A DNA stretch of 64,000 bases, from the NCBI RefSeq assembly GCF_008086045.1, contig NZ_VSEY01000022.1, forward strand, positions 62,001 to 126,000. The letters run 5' to 3'. Under the pieces are notes generated by a model. It was not told the DNA's origin, did no database searches, and was given only the letters and a program-made list of their open reading frames with translations. Below, piece after piece: positions 52,523 through 62,238 of the stretch. The DNA is from Nonomuraea sp. PA05. GTDB taxonomy: Bacteria > Actinomycetota > Actinomycetes > Streptosporangiales > Streptosporangiaceae. The translations under genes and the position numbers were made by a program. Numbering within the stretch: position 1 is the stretch's first letter; the number at the start of each line of letters is the position of its first letter.

Positions 52523-53749
52523 TCAGTCACCTCCGGCGAGGTCGCGCAGCATGTTCTCGGCGCTCGGGCCCGACCTGCGCCGCGCCCGGGTGCGGGCCAG
52601 CTCTCTGGCGACGAGGTCGTGATCGAGGTTCAGGAAGGTCAGCGGCTCGGGCTTGTCCGCGGTGAGCTCGGCATGCAGAGCCGCCTTGGTGATCGGCCGC
52701 CCGCCCAGACCGGCGACGACCGTCCGGATGCCGGCGTCCGGCAGGGCGGTGCGCACGTCGGCCGAGACGATGCCGCCCACGCCGGTGGAGAAGGCCCGCT
52801 CGATCACCACGACGTTCCGCTTCCCGGCGAGCAGGGCGTGCAGCGCCTCGAACGGGAACGGGCGGAAGGTGGTCAGCGTCGCGGCGCCGACTGCGTGCCC
52901 GGCTTCGCGCAGCTCGTCGATCACGTCCTTGATGGTGCCGAGCACGGATCCGAGGGCCAGCACGACCGTGTCCGCGTCTTCGATGCGGTAGCCGCGCACC
53001 AGCCCGCCCGAGCCGCGGCCGAAGGCGCGCTCGAAGCCGGCGGCGATCGCGGGGATGCGCTCCAGCGCCTCCAGATGCCGGGCGTGGGTGAGATGGCGCA
53101 CCTCGGTGAACGCCTCAGGGCCCACCATCGCCCCGATCGAGGACGGGTCGTCCGGGTCGAGCACCTGGCGCGGCTCGTACGCCGGCAGAAAGGCGTCCAC
53201 CTGCGCCTGGGAGGGCAGGTCCACCCGCTCGACGGCGTGCGTGAGCACGAACCCGTCCATGCACACCATCACCGGCAACGACAGCTCCTCGGCCAGCGCG
53301 TACGCCTGCACGTGCAGGTCAACGGCCTCCTGGTTGGTCTCCGCGTAGAGCTGGATCCAGCCGGAGTCGCGCTGCGACATCGAGTCGCTGTGGTCGTTCC
53401 AGATGTTGATCGGCGCGCCGATCGCCCGGTTGGCCACCGTCATCACGATCGGCAGCCCCAGCCCCGAGGCGTTGTACAGCGCCTCGGCCATGTAGAGCAG
53501 GCCCTGGCTGGCGGTCGCGGTGTAGGTGCGCGCCCCGGCCGCGGACGCGCCGATGCACGCCGACAGAGCGGCGAACTCCGACTCGACGTTGACGTACTCG
53601 CACGTCCCCAGCCGCCCCGCCCGGGTGATCCGGCTGAGCGCCTCGACGATGTGCGTCTGCGGCGAGATCGGATACGCGCAGATCACCTCCGGCCGGCACA
53701 GCGCGACCGTCTCGGCGACGGCCTGCGAGCCTTCCAGCTGCCTAAGCAC
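52523..53749 (-). CDS. porA: Pyruvate/2-oxoacid:ferredoxin oxidoreductase alpha subunit
   Basis: A 408-residue subunit: the oxoacid-binding start EVICAYPISPQTHIVEAL, then SEFAALSACIGASAAGARTY and TATASQGLLYMAEALYNASG, and IWNDHSDSMSQRDSGWIQLY. The C-terminal half carries VLALGSVLGTIKDVIDELRE. The four-subunit arrangement with a separate gamma subunit is typical of archaeal and deep-branching enzymes, unlike the single-chain bacterial PFOR. It overlaps porG by 8 bases. Confidence 0.94.
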   Translation of the reverse strand: MLRQLEGSQAVAETVALCRPEVICAYPISPQTHIVEALSRITRAGRLGTCEYVNVESEFAALSACIGASAAGARTYTATASQGLLYMAEALYNASGLGLPIVMTVANRAIGAPINIWNDHSDSMSQRDSGWIQLYAETNQEAVDLHVQAYALAEELSLPVMVCMDGFVLTHAVERVDLPSQAQVDAFLPAYEPRQVLDPDDPSSIGAMVGPEAFTEVRHLTHARHLEALERIPAIAAGFERAFGRGSGGLVRGYRIEDADTVVLALGSVLGTIKDVIDELREAGHAVGAATLTTFRPFPFEALHALLAGKRNVVVIERAFSTGVGGIVSADVRTALPDAGIRTVVAGLGGRPITKAALHAELTADKPEPLTFLNLDHDLVARELARTRARRRSGPSAENMLRDLAGGD

Positions 53750-54284
53750 GGACGGCCTCCCTCACATAGGAGTGAGCCTCAGCCGCCGCGGCCGCGTTGG
53801 CCTCGGCCACCGGGCCGTGGAACAGGTGGCGGATCGCCTCCTGCAGCGACTCCAGCGACACCACCCCGGTCAGCGCGCAGAACGCGCCGAGCAGCACCGC
53901 GTTGGGCACCGGTTTGCCGAGGTGCCGCAGCGCGATCTGCGAGGCCGGGACGGTCTTACCGGTGACGCCCAGGGCTTCGGCCGATCGATGCGAGTTGATC
54001 AGCACGAGGCCGTTCGGGCGCAGCCCGGCCAGGACGTCGACCTGCCGGAGCAGGGTGGCGTCCTGGACGATGACGGCGTCCGGCGCGGCGATCGGCTCGC
54101 GGACGCGGATCGGTTTGTCGGAGATCCGGCAGAACGCCACCACGGGCGCGCCCGTGCGCTCCGACCCGAAGGTGGGGAACGCCTGCGCCCACCGGTCCTC
54201 CATGAAGGCGGCCACCGACAGCAGTTCGGCAGCGGTGACGACGCCCTGGCCGCCCCGGCCGTGAATGCGCGTCTGATACTCCAT
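53742..54284 (-). CDS. porG: Pyruvate/2-oxoacid:ferredoxin oxidoreductase gamma subunit
   Basis: A 180-residue subunit beginning EYQTRIHGRGGQGVVTAAEL, the conserved gamma start. Then come AFPTFGSERTGAPVVAFCRI, a CoA-binding region, and LGKPVPNAVLLGAFCALTG. The ATG at 54284 matches the family start; one at 54293 adds three residues. It is the first gene of the operon porG-porA-porB-oxidoreductase and is divergent from the transhydrogenase operon. The delta ferredoxin subunit is replaced by the ferredoxin tail of the last gene. Confidence 0.93.
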   Translation of the reverse strand: MEYQTRIHGRGGQGVVTAAELLSVAAFMEDRWAQAFPTFGSERTGAPVVAFCRISDKPIRVREPIAAPDAVIVQDATLLRQVDVLAGLRPNGLVLINSHRSAEALGVTGKTVPASQIALRHLGKPVPNAVLLGAFCALTGVVSLESLQEAIRHLFHGPVAEANAAAAAEAHSYVREAVRA

Positions 54285-54321
54285 GCCTCGCATGGAACCC
54301 CGGCAACGGCGGCGGCCTGGA

Positions 54322-54335
54322 GGGCCGAACGTCCC
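54322..54335 (-). promoter_or_regulatory. DevR-type box for the PFOR-type operon
   Basis: Read leftward, GGGACGTTCGGCCC, ending 38 bases before porG. The hexamer at 23-24 bases is weak (TTCCAT). It is also offset by 21 bp from the box serving pntAA, so it may act on both operons. Confidence 0.6.
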
Positions 54336-54342
54336 GGTTGCG

Positions 54343-54385
54343 GGGACTTTCGGCCCTCACCGTGCCCTGCGGCGGCCTGGACGCT
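54343..54385 (+). promoter_or_regulatory. DevR-type box and -10-like element for the transhydrogenase operon
   Basis: GGGACTTTCGGCCC (54343-54356), then GACGCT (54380-54385) after 23 bases, followed by CGAAG. pntAA starts at 54419. Confidence 0.7.
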
Positions 54386-54418
54386 CGAAGAGAGGCAACC
54401 ACGAGAGAGGGGCGGCTC

Positions 54419-55501
54419 ATGCTCAGGATCGGGATCGTCAAAGAGAGCGCCTCGGGCGAACGCAGGGTCGCGATCACTCCGGACCTGGTGCCGCGCCTGC
54501 TCGCCGCGGGGCTCACCGTGCTGCTCGAGACCGGGGCCGGAGCCGCCGCCCGATTCCCCGACGGCGCCTACGGGGATGCCGGTGCGCTGATCGTCAGCGC
54601 CGACGAGCTGTACGCCGGCGCGGACATCATCGCCTGCGTGCACCGCCCGCCCACCTCCCGCCTGCGCCGGGGGCAGTTCGTCATCGGCCTGCTGCACCCC
54701 GACCCCGCCTACACCGGGGACCTGGCCGCGCGGGGCGTGACGGCCGCGAGCCTCGACCTGGTGCCGCGCACCCTCAGCGCCGCCCAGCCGATGGACGCCC
54801 TCACCTCTCAGGACACCGTCGCCGGTTACCGGGCCGTCGTGCTGGCGGCCGGCGCTTTCGAGCGGTTCTTCCCGTTGCTCGTCACCGCCTCCGGGACCGT
54901 GCCGCCCGCCCGTGTCCTGGTACTGGGCGCGGGTGTCGCCGGGCTCTCGGCGATCGGCACGGCCCGCCGCCTCGGCGCGATCGTCACCGGCTACGACATC
55001 CGGCCCGAGGCCAGGGCGGAGATCGCCTCGCTCGGCGCGGCCGTGCTGGACCTGGACGGCGAGGGCAGCGGCCAGGGCGGCTACGCCCGCGCCCTGACCG
55101 AGACGGAACAGCGGGACGAGCGCGGCGTCCTGGCCGCCCACGTGGCCCGCCACGACGTCGTGATCACGACCGCCAAGGTGCCGGGACGCCGCCCGCCGCT
55201 GCTGGTCACCGAGGCCGCGGTCAAGGAGATGCGGCCAGGCGCCGTGATCGTGGACCTGGCCGCCGGCGAGCTCGGCGGCAACGTGGAGGTCTCCAGGCCG
55301 GGGGAGCGGCTGGTCACCGAGAACGGCGTCATCGTCATCGGAGCGGAGAACCTGCCCGCGACGATGCCCGCCGCCGCCTCGACCGCCTACGCCCACAACG
55401 TCTGCGCCTTCCTCACCCACGTGCTGCGCGACGGCGCGCTCGCCTCCGACCCGGACGACGCGATCCATGCCGCCGTGGTCTTCACCGGGGGTGCGGCGTG
55501 A
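54419..55501 (+). CDS. pntAA: NAD(P) transhydrogenase subunit alpha part 1
   Basis: A 360-residue cytosolic NAD(H)-binding domain I: RIGIVKESASGERRVAITPD at the start, LDLVPRTLSAAQPMDALTSQ with the conserved QPMDALTSQ loop, a Rossmann segment VLVLGAGVAGLSAIGTARRL, and TAKVPGRRPPLLVTEAAVKE near the end. Presence of the QPMD loop favours transhydrogenase over alanine dehydrogenase. The enzyme couples hydride transfer between NADH and NADP+ to proton entry. The ATG at 54419 was chosen by alignment to this core. It overlaps pntAB at GTGA. Confidence 0.95.
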   Translation: MLRIGIVKESASGERRVAITPDLVPRLLAAGLTVLLETGAGAAARFPDGAYGDAGALIVSADELYAGADIIACVHRPPTSRLRRGQFVIGLLHPDPAYTGDLAARGVTAASLDLVPRTLSAAQPMDALTSQDTVAGYRAVVLAAGAFERFFPLLVTASGTVPPARVLVLGAGVAGLSAIGTARRLGAIVTGYDIRPEARAEIASLGAAVLDLDGEGSGQGGYARALTETEQRDERGVLAAHVARHDVVITTAKVPGRRPPLLVTEAAVKEMRPGAVIVDLAAGELGGNVEVSRPGERLVTENGVIVIGAENLPATMPAAASTAYAHNVCAFLTHVLRDGALASDPDDAIHAAVVFTGGAA

Positions 55502-55787
55502 ACCCGCAACTCCTCACCGACCTGACCGTGTTCGTGCTGAGCCTGCTGCTCGGCTTCGAGGTCATCGGCCGGGTGCCGACGACCCTGCACACGCCGCTGA
55601 TGTCGGCCGCCAACTCGGTGCACGGCATCGTGCTCGCCGGAGCCGTGCTCATCGCGCTCACCGCCGACGACGTCCTCGGCTATGTCGTGGTGTTCGTGAC
55701 GGCCGCGTTCGCCGCGATGAACGTCGTCGGCGGCTACGTGGTCACCGACCGGATGCTGGAGATGTTCCGGCCACGGGAGGCGAAGCG

Positions 55788-55791
<4 letters not shown>
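55498..55791 (+). CDS. pntAB: NAD(P) transhydrogenase subunit alpha part 2
   Basis: A 97-residue membrane protein starting at a GTG that overlaps the pntAA stop. It has three hydrophobic segments (LTVFVLSLLLGFEVIGRVP, GIVLAGAVLIALTA, VVVFVTAAFAAMNVVGGYVV) and the family motif LHTPLMSAANSVHGI. It supplies part of the proton channel. The split alpha subunit is the form found in many bacteria, including actinobacteria. Confidence 0.95.
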
Positions 55792-57167
<1,376 letters not shown>

Positions 57168-57173
<6 letters not shown>

Positions 57174-57237
57174 CAGAGGCCGGCTGACAGAGGCCGGCTG
57201 ACAGAGGCCGGCTGGCAGGGGCCGGCTGGCAGGGGCG
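57168..57237 (+). repeat. Five tandem 14-bp repeats starting at the pntB stop codon
   Basis: Three exact units GGCTGACAGAGGCC and two variant units GGCTGGCAGGGGCC/G. The first contains the pntB stop codon. Confidence 0.85.
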
Positions 57238-57322
57238 AGGCACCGACATGGACGTCGACCCGCACCGGACCGGAAGGGCCGCCGGCGCCCGCTCATGGAA
57301 GAGGCGCAATGGCGCGCGGGCC

Positions 57323-57365
57323 GGGACCTTCTGCCCTGCCCGCCCTCCCCGGCCCGGGCGACGCT
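57323..57365 (+). promoter_or_regulatory. DevR-type box and -10-like element for WS/DGAT
   Basis: GGGACCTTCTGCCC (57323-57336), then GACGCT (57360-57365) after 23 bases, followed by GGAG. The gene starts at 57398. Confidence 0.65.
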
Positions 57366-57397
57366 GGAGCGAACCGGCACGGACGCTGGAGGCTGAC

Positions 57398-58882
57398 ATG
57401 TCCGATCACATGAGCCCGCTCGACGCGGCGTTCCTCACCCTCGAAGACGAGCAGGCCGAGGCCTCGCTGGCGATCTCGTCCACTGCCGTTCTCGAAGGCC
57501 CCGCGCCTTCCCCGGCGGAGTTCCGGGCGGCCATCCTCGCCCGGCTCCCGCTGGTGCCGCGCTACCGGCAGAAGGCGCGGACCGTACCACTCGACCTGGG
57601 GCCGCCCGTCTGGGTCGACGACCCCGGCTTCGACCTGGACTACCACCTCCGGCGCGTCGCCCTGGCCCCTCCGGGCGGCGATGCCGCGCTGCGTGAGGCG
57701 ATCGCCGACATCATGGCGCAGCGGCTCGACCGCGATCACCCCCTCTGGGAGTACTGGGTGATCGAAGGGCTCGCCGACGGCCGGTGGGCGCTGGTGTCGA
57801 AGGTCCACCACTGCATGGTCGACGGCGTGTCCGGCACCCAGCTGTACTACGCCGTCTTCGACGAGTCCCCCGAGGGCGCACGCGATCTGCCGCCGGACAC
57901 CTGGGCACCGGGCGGCGAGCCGTCCACCGTGGCCCTGACCACCGCCGCGCTACACGACCTGCTTCTCAAGCCCGTCGAGCAGGCGCGCGTGATCGGACAG
58001 GCCCTCGCCACCCCGTCCGCCACCGCCCACCACCTCACGGTCGCCGCCCGCGGCCTGGCGACCCTGACCGGCGCCCTGCGCCCGGCCACCGTCACCACAC
58101 TCACCGGCCCGATCGGCCGGCACCGCCGGTACGCCACCGCGCACGCCCGTCTCACCGACGTCAAGCAGATCGCCCACCGCGCGGGCGTGACGTTCAACGA
58201 CGTCGTGCTCGCCGCGATCAGCGGCGGCTACCGCTCCCTGCTACGCCGCCGCGGCGAGGAGCCGCACCCGCACGCGGTGCGCTCCCTCGTCCCGGTCTCG
58301 GTACGAGCCCCCGGCGAGGAGGGCATCTGCGAGAACCGGATCTCGCTCATGCTCGCCGACCTGCCCGTCCACGTGACCGACCCCGCCGAGCGGCTGCGCG
58401 CCGTGCACCGGCACCTCACCGAGCTGAAGGCGAGCGGGGAGGCCCAAGCCGGTGAGGCGATCATCGAGCTGGCGGGGCATGAGCCGTACCCGCCCGTCTC
58501 CTGGGGCATGCGGCTGGCCGCGCACCTGCCGCAGCGCCAGATCGTCACGGTCACCACGAACGTCCCTGGGCCGCGCAAGCCGCTGTACCTGCTCGGCAGG
58601 AAGGCACTGGAGATCCTCCCGTACGTCCCCATCGCCACCAGGCTGCGCACCGGAGTGTCCATCTTCACCTACTGCGACCGGGTCACCTTCGGCGTGACCG
58701 GCGATTACGACACCGCCCCCGATACCGGCCGGCTCGCTCAGGACATCGAGCAGGAGCTCCAGAAGCTGCTCCTCGCCTATCGGCCGGCGCCGGCGACTCC
58801 ATCGCGTCCCAGGGCCGTCAAGCCGCGAAAGGCGGTATCGCGTTCCGCGCACGCGCGGACGGCGCAGCGGCAGCCGGCCTGA
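57398..58882 (+). CDS. Wax ester synthase / diacylglycerol acyltransferase
   Basis: A 494-residue bifunctional acyltransferase of the WS/DGAT family, which makes triacylglycerol or wax esters from acyl-CoA. The catalytic motif HHCMVDG (His137, His138, Asp142) is intact, with LVPRYRQKARTVPLDLGPPV before it and TFNDVVLAAISGGYRSLL and TTNVPGPRKPLYLLG after. Length is normal for the family; the last 35 residues are a basic low-complexity tail. Mycobacterial Tgs1, a member of this family, is a DosR target. The start is set by the family core and the promoter. Confidence 0.94.
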   Translation: MSDHMSPLDAAFLTLEDEQAEASLAISSTAVLEGPAPSPAEFRAAILARLPLVPRYRQKARTVPLDLGPPVWVDDPGFDLDYHLRRVALAPPGGDAALREAIADIMAQRLDRDHPLWEYWVIEGLADGRWALVSKVHHCMVDGVSGTQLYYAVFDESPEGARDLPPDTWAPGGEPSTVALTTAALHDLLLKPVEQARVIGQALATPSATAHHLTVAARGLATLTGALRPATVTTLTGPIGRHRRYATAHARLTDVKQIAHRAGVTFNDVVLAAISGGYRSLLRRRGEEPHPHAVRSLVPVSVRAPGEEGICENRISLMLADLPVHVTDPAERLRAVHRHLTELKASGEAQAGEAIIELAGHEPYPPVSWGMRLAAHLPQRQIVTVTTNVPGPRKPLYLLGRKALEILPYVPIATRLRTGVSIFTYCDRVTFGVTGDYDTAPDTGRLAQDIEQELQKLLLAYRPAPATPSRPRAVKPRKAVSRSAHARTAQRQPA

Positions 58883-58909
58883 TCGCAGGAGAGACCTCGC
58901 CACCTGGTG

Positions 58910-59215
58910 GGCGGGCGGGCCTCACCCGCCGGCGGAGGGACGGTGGCGCCGGGCCCGCGTGGCAGGGTGACGCTCGCGACTGGCTCAAGGTGCTCGGCCA
59001 TGACCACCCGGAGGCGACGGTCGTCGAGGACATGCGGTTCGCCCATCCGGTGGTCGCGCTCACCACGGCCGCCGAACAGGCAGCCCTGGTGGTCCTCGGT
59101 TCGCACGGACGCGGTGCCGTGGCATCGGTGCTGTACGGCTCGGTCAGCCAGGGCGTCGTCCACCGGTCGCGATCGGTTCGAGCACCCGTGGTGATGCGCT
59201 CCTCGTCCTTGGAAC
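58910..59215 (+). pseudogene. Universal stress protein C-terminal remnant
   Basis: From about 58960 a frame gives WLKVLGHDHPEATVVEDMRF, AHPVVALTTAAEQAALVVLG, SHGRGAVASVLYGSVSQGVV and so on to APVVM, i.e. the second half of a UspA domain. There is no start. It lies just before the promoter of the next gene. Confidence 0.75.
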
Positions 59216-59238
59216 ACCGGCGAACGGCCTCGCATCCA

Positions 59239-59281
59239 GGGACCAACGGCCCTGCTCGCAGCCACGCCGCGCGCGGACGCT
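59239..59281 (+). promoter_or_regulatory. DevR-type box and -10-like element for small membrane protein
   Basis: GGGACCAACGGCCC (59239-59252), then GACGCT (59276-59281) after 23 bases, followed by CGAAGG. The gene starts at 59305. Confidence 0.7.
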
Positions 59282-59304
59282 CGAAGGTGAAAGGAGGTGG
59301 CACG

Positions 59305-59679
59305 ATGAGACTGACCTGGAAGGACGCCCTCGCGACAGTGGTCGCGGGCGTGAACATCGCCATCTACGTCGCCTTCACCCAAGGCGCGGACCTGCCGATC
59401 ATCGGCAGCGTGCGCGGTGCCGCCGGAGCCATCCTGCTGCTGGGCGTGGTGGGCGGCTGCGCGCTGGGCTCAGCGCCCGAGGAGCACGAACGGAACAGGG
59501 GCCTGTACGTGGGCGTCATGAGCACGCTCGGTGGCATCGCCCTGCTCGCGGGCGTGCTCGCGCTCATCATGGCGAGCGAGCTCGCCCTCGCGGTGCTGTT
59601 CTTCTCCACCATCGCGCTGTGGTTCATCGCCACGCTGCGCCACGCGTCCGCCTCGGCCAAGGCGGAGGCGCTCAAGTGA
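59305..59679 (+). CDS. Small four-segment membrane protein of unknown function
   Basis: A 124-residue protein with four hydrophobic segments: ALATVVAGVNIAIYVAFTQG, VRGAAGAILLLGVVGGCALG, GVMSTLGGIALLAGVLALIM and LALAVLFFSTIALWFIATL. No family was recognised. AAAGGAGGTG lies 5 bases before the ATG, one of the strongest ribosome sites in the window, and a full DevR-type promoter precedes it. A hairpin terminator follows at 59687, so it is a single-gene transcript. Confidence 0.8.
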   Translation: MRLTWKDALATVVAGVNIAIYVAFTQGADLPIIGSVRGAAGAILLLGVVGGCALGSAPEEHERNRGLYVGVMSTLGGIALLAGVLALIMASELALAVLFFSTIALWFIATLRHASASAKAEALK

Positions 59680-59686
59680 AGATCGG

Positions 59687-59718
59687 GCCGAAGGTCCTCT
59701 CGGGCGAGGGCCTTCGGC
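59687..59718 (+). terminator. 13-bp stem-loop terminator
   Basis: GCCGAAGGTCCTC pairs with GAGGGCCTTCGGC, one wobble, around TCGGGC. It starts 8 bases after the stop codon of the small membrane protein. Confidence 0.75.
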
Positions 59719-59754
59719 TCCTTCGCATGCCGCCAGGCCCTTCGACGCCGGCAC

Positions 59755-60025
59755 CCGCTCTACGGCCGTCGTCGCCGAAGGCCCCATCCTGACCCTGAAG
59801 GGCGCTCCCGAGGTGTTGCTGGGCCGCGGCGCCTCCGCCCCGGCGACTACCGAGCTCGACGGCATCCCGGCCATCGCCCTGGGCGTCGACCGCTCCCCCG
59901 GGGACCCGCTCGCCGCACGTCCAGGCAGGGACGGGCTGCTGTCCGGCAAGGTGCTGGCCCGCATCGGGGCCGGGCTGGGCCAGGCGCTGGGCGCCGCCGC
60001 GCTCACCCCGCCCCCGTGCGACCCT
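59755..60025 (+). pseudogene. Cation P-type ATPase remnant
   Basis: The frame GPILTLKGAPEVLLGRGA resembles the nucleotide-binding loop of P2-type cation ATPases (KGAPExxL). It is joined to LDGIPAIALGVDRSPGDP and then LLSGKVLARIGAGLGQALGA, which resemble the start of the C-terminal membrane part. Some 300 residues between them are missing. Dormancy islands of related bacteria carry intact P2-type ATPases. Confidence 0.55.
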
Positions 60026-60055
60026 GGCCCGCCACATGAGGATCAGCCGAGATTA

Positions 60056-60098
60056 GGGGCGAAGGTCCCACCACGCTCCGACCGTCGCCTCTTAGCGG
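60056..60098 (+). promoter_or_regulatory. DevR-type box and -10-like element for GAPDH
   Basis: GGGGCGAAGGTCCC (60056-60069), then TAGCGG (60093-60098) after 23 bases. The gene starts at 60127. Confidence 0.65.
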
Positions 60099-60126
60099 GG
60101 ATGCCGCGGCGGCGGACGATGACGGC

Positions 60127-61122
60127 ATGAGAATCGGAATCAATGGATTCGGCAGGATCGGCAGGGCCGTCCTGCGCCGCGCGCTGCACACCGACCCGGA
60201 CAGCGGACTCGATGTGGTCGCCGTCAACGACATCACCGACGCGGCGACGCTGGCCCACCTGCTCAAGCACGACTCCACCTACGGCCCATTCGACCTGCCC
60301 GTCACCGTCACCCCCGGTCTGCTGGAGGTCAACGGCCGCAAGATCGCCGTGATCTCCTGCGCCGACCCCGCCCAGATCGACTGGCGTGCCCACGACGTCG
60401 AAGTGGTCATCGACGCCACCGGCCGCTTCCGCACCAGAGACGCCCTGGCGGCGCACCTGAAGGGCGGTGCCCGCAAGGTGCTGCTCTCGGCCCCCGGTAA
60501 GGGCCTCGACGCCACCATCGTCCCGGGCGTCAACGACGCCGCCTACGACCCGGCCCGGCACGAGATCGTCTCGCTGGCCTCGTGCACCACCAACTGCGTC
60601 GCCCCGATGGTCAAGGTGCTGCACGAAAGCTTCGGCCTCGTACGCGGCTTCATGACCACCATCCACGCCTACACCGGCGACCAGATGCTCCTCGACGCCC
60701 CGCACAAGGACCCGCGCCGGGCCCGCTCCGCGGCCGTCAACATCGTGCCCACCACCACCGGCGCCGCCCGCATGGTCGGCCTGGTCCTGCCCGAGCTCGA
60801 CGGCCGCCTGGACGGTGTCGCCATCCGCGTGCCCGTGGAGGACGGCTCGATCACGGACCTGTCCGCCCAGCTCAGCCGCCCCGTGACCGCTCAGGAGGTC
60901 AACGACGCCTTCGCCGTGGCCAGCCGGGACGAACTGCACGGCATCCTGCGCTACAGCACCGATCCGCTCGTCTCGCGCGACATCATCGGCGACGCCGCCT
61001 CATGTGTGTTCGACTCCGCCCTGACCCAGGCGAGCGAAGATCTGGTCAAGGTCTTCGGCTGGTACGACAACGAGTGGGGCTACGCCAACCGCCTCGTCGA
61101 GACGGCCCAGAAGATGGCGTGA
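60127..61122 (+). CDS. gap: Glyceraldehyde-3-phosphate dehydrogenase, type I
   Basis: A 331-residue enzyme of normal length: NAD-binding INGFGRIGRAVLRR (residues 4-17), VVAVNDITD, catalytic Cys153 in LASCTTNCVAP, His in TIHAYTGDQ, and the end FGWYDNEWGYANRLVETAQ. It converts glyceraldehyde-3-phosphate and phosphate to 1,3-bisphosphoglycerate with NAD. No other glycolytic operon genes (pgk, tpiA) adjoin it, so it is probably a second, low-oxygen GAPDH beside a housekeeping copy elsewhere; that is inference. The DevR-type box lies 58 bp upstream. Confidence 0.95.
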   Translation: MRIGINGFGRIGRAVLRRALHTDPDSGLDVVAVNDITDAATLAHLLKHDSTYGPFDLPVTVTPGLLEVNGRKIAVISCADPAQIDWRAHDVEVVIDATGRFRTRDALAAHLKGGARKVLLSAPGKGLDATIVPGVNDAAYDPARHEIVSLASCTTNCVAPMVKVLHESFGLVRGFMTTIHAYTGDQMLLDAPHKDPRRARSAAVNIVPTTTGAARMVGLVLPELDGRLDGVAIRVPVEDGSITDLSAQLSRPVTAQEVNDAFAVASRDELHGILRYSTDPLVSRDIIGDAASCVFDSALTQASEDLVKVFGWYDNEWGYANRLVETAQKMA

Positions 61123-61218
61123 CCACGGAGATCCCACCGGGCCCGTGCTTCGTACGCGGGCTTCACACGAGGGCGCTGACGTGATGCGCTGGGCGCATCG
61201 TCTGCTGGAGGTGGAGTC

Positions 61219-62199
61219 ATGGCAGCCCAGTCCGTCAAGCACGCGCTCGACGCCGCGGTGGAGGCCGCTCGGTGGGCGCCCTCGGTGCACAACACCCAGC
61301 CTTGGACCTTCCGGCTGACCGGCGAGGAGATCGGCCTGAAGGCTGACGTCGAACGGCAGCTCCACGTAAGTGACGCGAGCGGGCGAGAGCTTCTCATCAG
61401 CTGCGGTGCCGCCTTGTTCACCATGAGGACGGTCATCCGGTGTGAGGGATATGAGCCGATCGTCCGTGTCCTGCCCGACCCGGACCGGCCCAACCTGCTG
61501 GCGACGGTCAAGGCCGGCACCCCGGCGCGGGCCGACGAGGCGACCTGGGCACTCGGCGGGGAGATCGAGCGGCGGCGCACCCATCGCGCGGGCTTCGCCG
61601 ACGTGCCGATGCCGGAGCAGCTGCTCAGGTCACTTGAACGAGCCGCCATGAACGAGGGCGCCGAACTGACGCCGATTCTGAACCCGCAGGCCATCGAGGT
61701 GATCGCCGCGCTCACACAGGCCGCCCAGGGTGTGCAGGGCCGGGACCGGCGTTTCACATTGGAGCTGCTGCGCTGGTCGCGGGCGCCGGAGAGCACGCGC
61801 AGGGACGGCGTTCCGGCCGACGCCCATGGAGGGGGAGGCGGACGTACCGAGCCACGTTTCGCTCAGCGCGAGTACGCCTGGCGCAGTGAATGGACCGGCC
61901 AGAGCGCGCAAGGCGCCGCGGTGGGGACCGTGACGTTGCTCAGCACCGCGAGCGACGGGCGGGAGGACTGGATCGCCGCGGGTCAGGCGCTGCAGCACGT
62001 TCTGCTGCACGCCGCCGCGCATGGCGTCAGTGCCGCCTTCCACACCCAGGCGCTGGAGATGGATCAGTTGCGCGAGTTCCTGCGTCAGCAGTTGTGCGGG
62101 GCCGGCGCGTACCCACAGATGATCATGCGGCTCGGCGTCACGCTGGACGAGGACCAGGACTCCATCCGCCGTCCCTTGCCCGATGTCCTCGAGGAATGA
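61219..62199 (+). CDS. Acg-type nitroreductase-like FMN-binding protein
   Basis: A 326-residue protein of the Acg/nitroreductase group, about twice the size of single nitroreductases. The family start AARWAPSVHNTQPWTFRL is present, followed by RELLISCGAALFTMRTVIR, RRTHRAGFADVPMP and the C-terminal AGQALQHVLLHAAAHGVSAA. Mycobacterial Acg proteins bind FMN in a lid-covered pocket, show no usual nitroreductase activity and are DosR-induced. No clear DevR-type box was found before this gene, which lies 96 bp after gap and might be co-transcribed. Confidence 0.88.
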   Translation: MAAQSVKHALDAAVEAARWAPSVHNTQPWTFRLTGEEIGLKADVERQLHVSDASGRELLISCGAALFTMRTVIRCEGYEPIVRVLPDPDRPNLLATVKAGTPARADEATWALGGEIERRRTHRAGFADVPMPEQLLRSLERAAMNEGAELTPILNPQAIEVIAALTQAAQGVQGRDRRFTLELLRWSRAPESTRRDGVPADAHGGGGGRTEPRFAQREYAWRSEWTGQSAQGAAVGTVTLLSTASDGREDWIAAGQALQHVLLHAAAHGVSAAFHTQALEMDQLREFLRQQLCGAGAYPQMIMRLGVTLDEDQDSIRRPLPDVLEE

Positions 62200-62238
62200 G
62201 ACGCCGAGACGCACCACGTCCGCCTGCCTTGACGCGGG

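Noticed and set aside
59685..59698. A box-like GGGCCGAAGGTCCT after the small membrane protein gene
   Set aside because: It is the left arm of the stem-loop at 59687-59718, lies just after a stop codon and has no hexamer at 23 bases, so it is better read as a terminator.
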